A stretch of DNA of 64,000 nt, taken from Symsagittifera roscoffensis. Lineage: Eukaryota > Xenacoelomorpha > Acoela > Convolutidae. A model generated the notes under the pieces. That model worked only from the letters and a program-made list of their open reading frames with translations, was not told where the DNA came from and made no database searches. Position numbers and translations under genes: made by a program. This document shows, in pieces, positions 61,457 through 64,000 of the stretch. Each line of letters starts with the position of its first letter. Position 1 is the stretch's first letter. Location: contig NW_026970836.1 of assembly GCF_963678635.1 (NCBI RefSeq), forward strand, positions 1-64,000, written 5' to 3'.

Positions 61457-64000
61457 ATTCTTCGTAATTTTTTTTTCAACAAATTCTTAGACTGCGAGGC
61501 CAAAGTGTGTATTTTTAAGCGTGTAATTTTTAAGCGAATTCTCTAACAGGCTTCCAATTGAATTGTCGAGAAATCAGCAACTTTGCTGTTTTTCTTAGAT
61601 CTTCTAGGCTGTTTTGGATTCCACGAACAAATAGATTAAGCAGTGTGTTGCTAAATTTGTTCTAAAACAGGAAAGTCTGCCAAAGCAGGCAACAATTTGG
61701 TCACTCAGGTCGTAATTGTCGTGAAAAAAACTTGTGAAAGCTGCATCAAAGTTTGCGGAATTCGGAAAAGTTTGTTGAATCCACAAACAAATAAAAATAT
61801 TTGTGTTTAGTAAATTTGAGCTTTCGTGAAATACGCAACAGTAAATAGAATCCCCAAATTGTAAGCGGATTCCGCAAACTTGCGAGAGGAATACACGTAT
61901 TATTAGCGGAACCTGCATAAACTTATGGAATCTACTTTCTTTTGCGGAATATGCTTACATCCGCGGAATCCGGAACAACTAGCTTTATTCGCTTATAGCA
62001 AAACCCTTAACAAAACTAATGTGCCGACAAACGCTAGGCTACAAATATTTCTGAGGTAATCCACGGAAAGTTTGCAAGTGGAATTCACCATTTTGAACCA
62101 TGTTAAAAGTTCTATCTCTGGTTTCCAGTGACCTATTGACACCAAATTGTGCGCCCATCCAGTTCACAGTTTGGCCTCGCAGTGAAGAAATCGTTTTTTT
62201 TTGTTTAATTATACCTTTGCAAACTTGATCAATAGGTCATATTAGATCAATAGATCAATTATGTTTTGATCCCTTGGAAAGAACATGAAATAAAAAAACT
62301 TCAAAGCAATTTCAAGCCCACGACTTTACGCCGAAAACCTTTTTAAAGCGCAAGGGCCTATTTTGACCTCAAATATAAGTAAATTTGAACTAAATTTTAG
62401 AAGAAAATGTCAGCTGCAAAAAAACTCTTTTACGACTTCTGACTCTTCACGATATACACAATCGAAAAGACCAAATGACATACGGTTTTCGTTCTTCTTT
62501 TCTGGTATATTTTTTTTGCTTCAAGTTCTGAAACAATGAATTTTAATAAAAATTAGAAAGTGTTACAATTAGTTTAATAAAACCGGACAGATGATTAACT
62601 GTTTTGGAAATCTTTCAGTTTTCAATTTTGACGAAAAATACATAACACTACAGAACTTTAAACTCTTTAAACTTTAAACTTTAAGCTTTAAAGTTAATGG
62701 AATATTTTGATTAAAATAAAGTCAAATAGCGAAAAATTGTTCAAAATTTTTTTGATCGGAAAACCGAAAAACTGAATGTATGAAGAACAATGTAGGTTAT
62801 GAAGAACACATTTTTCCACAACTGTTAATTTTTTCAAGGATTTTTCTAAGAAAATATAAAAAACCAAAAAGACATAAATTACTTAATTTTGATCATTGAC
62901 ACTCAAATCTGTAAAATATCTTATCATTGCCTGACTTCGCATTTGCGCTTAATGTCAACAAATTTGGTTATCTTGACAGCCAACTTTTGCTTCAAAAGTT
63001 TTTTCAGGGCTCATTATCTTAAAGAAGCTTCGTCAATTGGTTGTGTATTCCTTGTTTTCAAGCTGATACATTTCATGCAACTCAAATAATTTTCATTGAT
63101 TCCAAAAAAAATGAGTAAGTCCAAAATATCAGTTAAAAAAAGTATTGAGTTTTATTGACGAAGTTCACTTCTCCAGCTTAGCACCAGTGATGATCAAAAA
63201 CTTTCACTTGAGTTTAATCAATAATAGTCGATTAAAATGGAGTTTGAGTGACAAAAATGTTGAACAATGTAACGGTTATAGACAATTTTCAATGGAATAT
63301 ATTCGATTTATTTTCACACAGAGGCAAAGAGGAGCTTCGCATCACTTGCCATACCTCAAAAATAGCATTGCAAGCTAGCAGATCAGAAGTTAAAGGAGAA
63401 CCGAAAAGAAAACTATTGTCATGAAAATCTTTGAACTATAAAATATAATCTGAAATTTATAACGTCTTGTGCGATCTGGAGGAAAACAATGATTACCTCG
63501 AGTGACCTAAACAAAGGTTAGTGATGCGATGAATATACGCCAAAATCCCTCAGGCGGTAAACTTTTATTAAGCGAAAAAAACTGAAACAGGGTATTATAC
63601 AAAGTCACGGCAAGTAGAATTACAAATTGCAGCAGTAAAGGAAAGGATAAAAAGCAACTCTCAAAAAAACATCATAAGCAAAACAATCTAAGATAAGGCA
63701 AATGAGCCGAAAAAACATAAGCAGACTAGTAATAAATTGACAGTTTGTTTCCCGTAAAAACTTCCCGTTTGAAAAGAAAACAGGTCTTGGTCAGATTCGA
63801 ATCCATGATTTTTGCCAGCCAAGGCGTATTCGTTATTTCTATACTGAGTGAGAAGAAAACGCTTAGAAAGTTGAATTCAATATGAACCAAGGTATCAAGT
63901 GATTTTAGTACTTCTAATAAACAAGTTGTTCACACGAACAAGTTGTTAACACGAAATTTTCCCATTTGATAACGCTTGCAAATCGCAGGTGTAAACACAA
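61457..64000. other. AT-rich right flank without a supported gene
   Basis: No convincing gene on either strand. A block at 61740-61970 repeats GCGGAAT(C/T) many times in both orientations. An AACTTTAA-type simple repeat lies at about 62655-62696. A frame from 63145 (77 codons) has no supporting feature. Confidence 0.5.

Noticed and set aside
63145-63378. 77-codon frame near the right end
   Set aside because: Non-ATG start, no recognisable feature and no splice context.

Overview
The window is AT-rich eukaryotic nuclear DNA made almost entirely of mobile elements. Nematode-like splice acceptors, a compact multi-ORF LTR element and small MITE-like repeats suggest a nematode or similar invertebrate, but no host gene is recognised well enough to name the species. 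I see no tRNA, rRNA or CRISPR.

Layout: (1) 1-6278 is AT-rich DNA with a foldback repeat (2028-2480), one small candidate gene (3110-3460) and a 1.22-kb tandem duplication (3687-6126) studded with a short C-rich motif in both orientations. (2) 6279-21461 is an old, heavily decayed Ty3/gypsy-type retroelement on the minus strand. It has gag, protease, RT and integrase remnants and an envelope-like remnant resembling class III fusogens, and it lies between two 185-bp LTR-like repeats. (3) 21462-28563 holds a Tc1/mariner transposase remnant, a possible last exon with a poly(A) signal, a small hAT-type element with an 8-bp target duplication, and several foldbacks and minisatellites. (4) 28564-61456 is a giant (about 32.9 kb) plus-strand Ty3/gypsy-type element with 909-bp LTRs that differ at only about four positions, so it is young. 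(5) 61457-64000 is AT-rich flank without a convincing gene.

The giant element is the main interest. Its internal region starts with a long leader that, with most of gag, is tandemly triplicated (units at 30056, 34322 and 38599). The third unit runs into a whole gag ORF (40990-43308), then a zinc-knuckle/protease/RT/RNase H ORF (43310-47707) and an integrase ORF (47857-50088). Downstream is a block of six ORFs not expected in a gypsy element. They are a macro-domain protein whose start overlaps the integrase stop as ATGA (50085-50465), a 93-aa protein, a 1458-aa protein with an SGNH/GDSL-hydrolase domain (51119-55495), and three proteins of 476, 508 and 404 aa that I do not recognise (55580-59726). 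I see no envelope-like protein among them. The ORFs are packed like a viral or operon transcript.

The noncoding part is equally unusual. The leader carries a dense array of a motif close to AATCCGGAGGGGTC, repeated in all three units. A 65-nt hairpin occurs in the LTR and again in each leader unit, with paired changes that keep the stem. A 13-nt LTR segment is exactly complementary to a leader site. The purine tract next to the 3' LTR is repeated inside the coding region. Together these suggest an elaborate RNA-based control or packaging system in a retroelement with a large accessory gene set.
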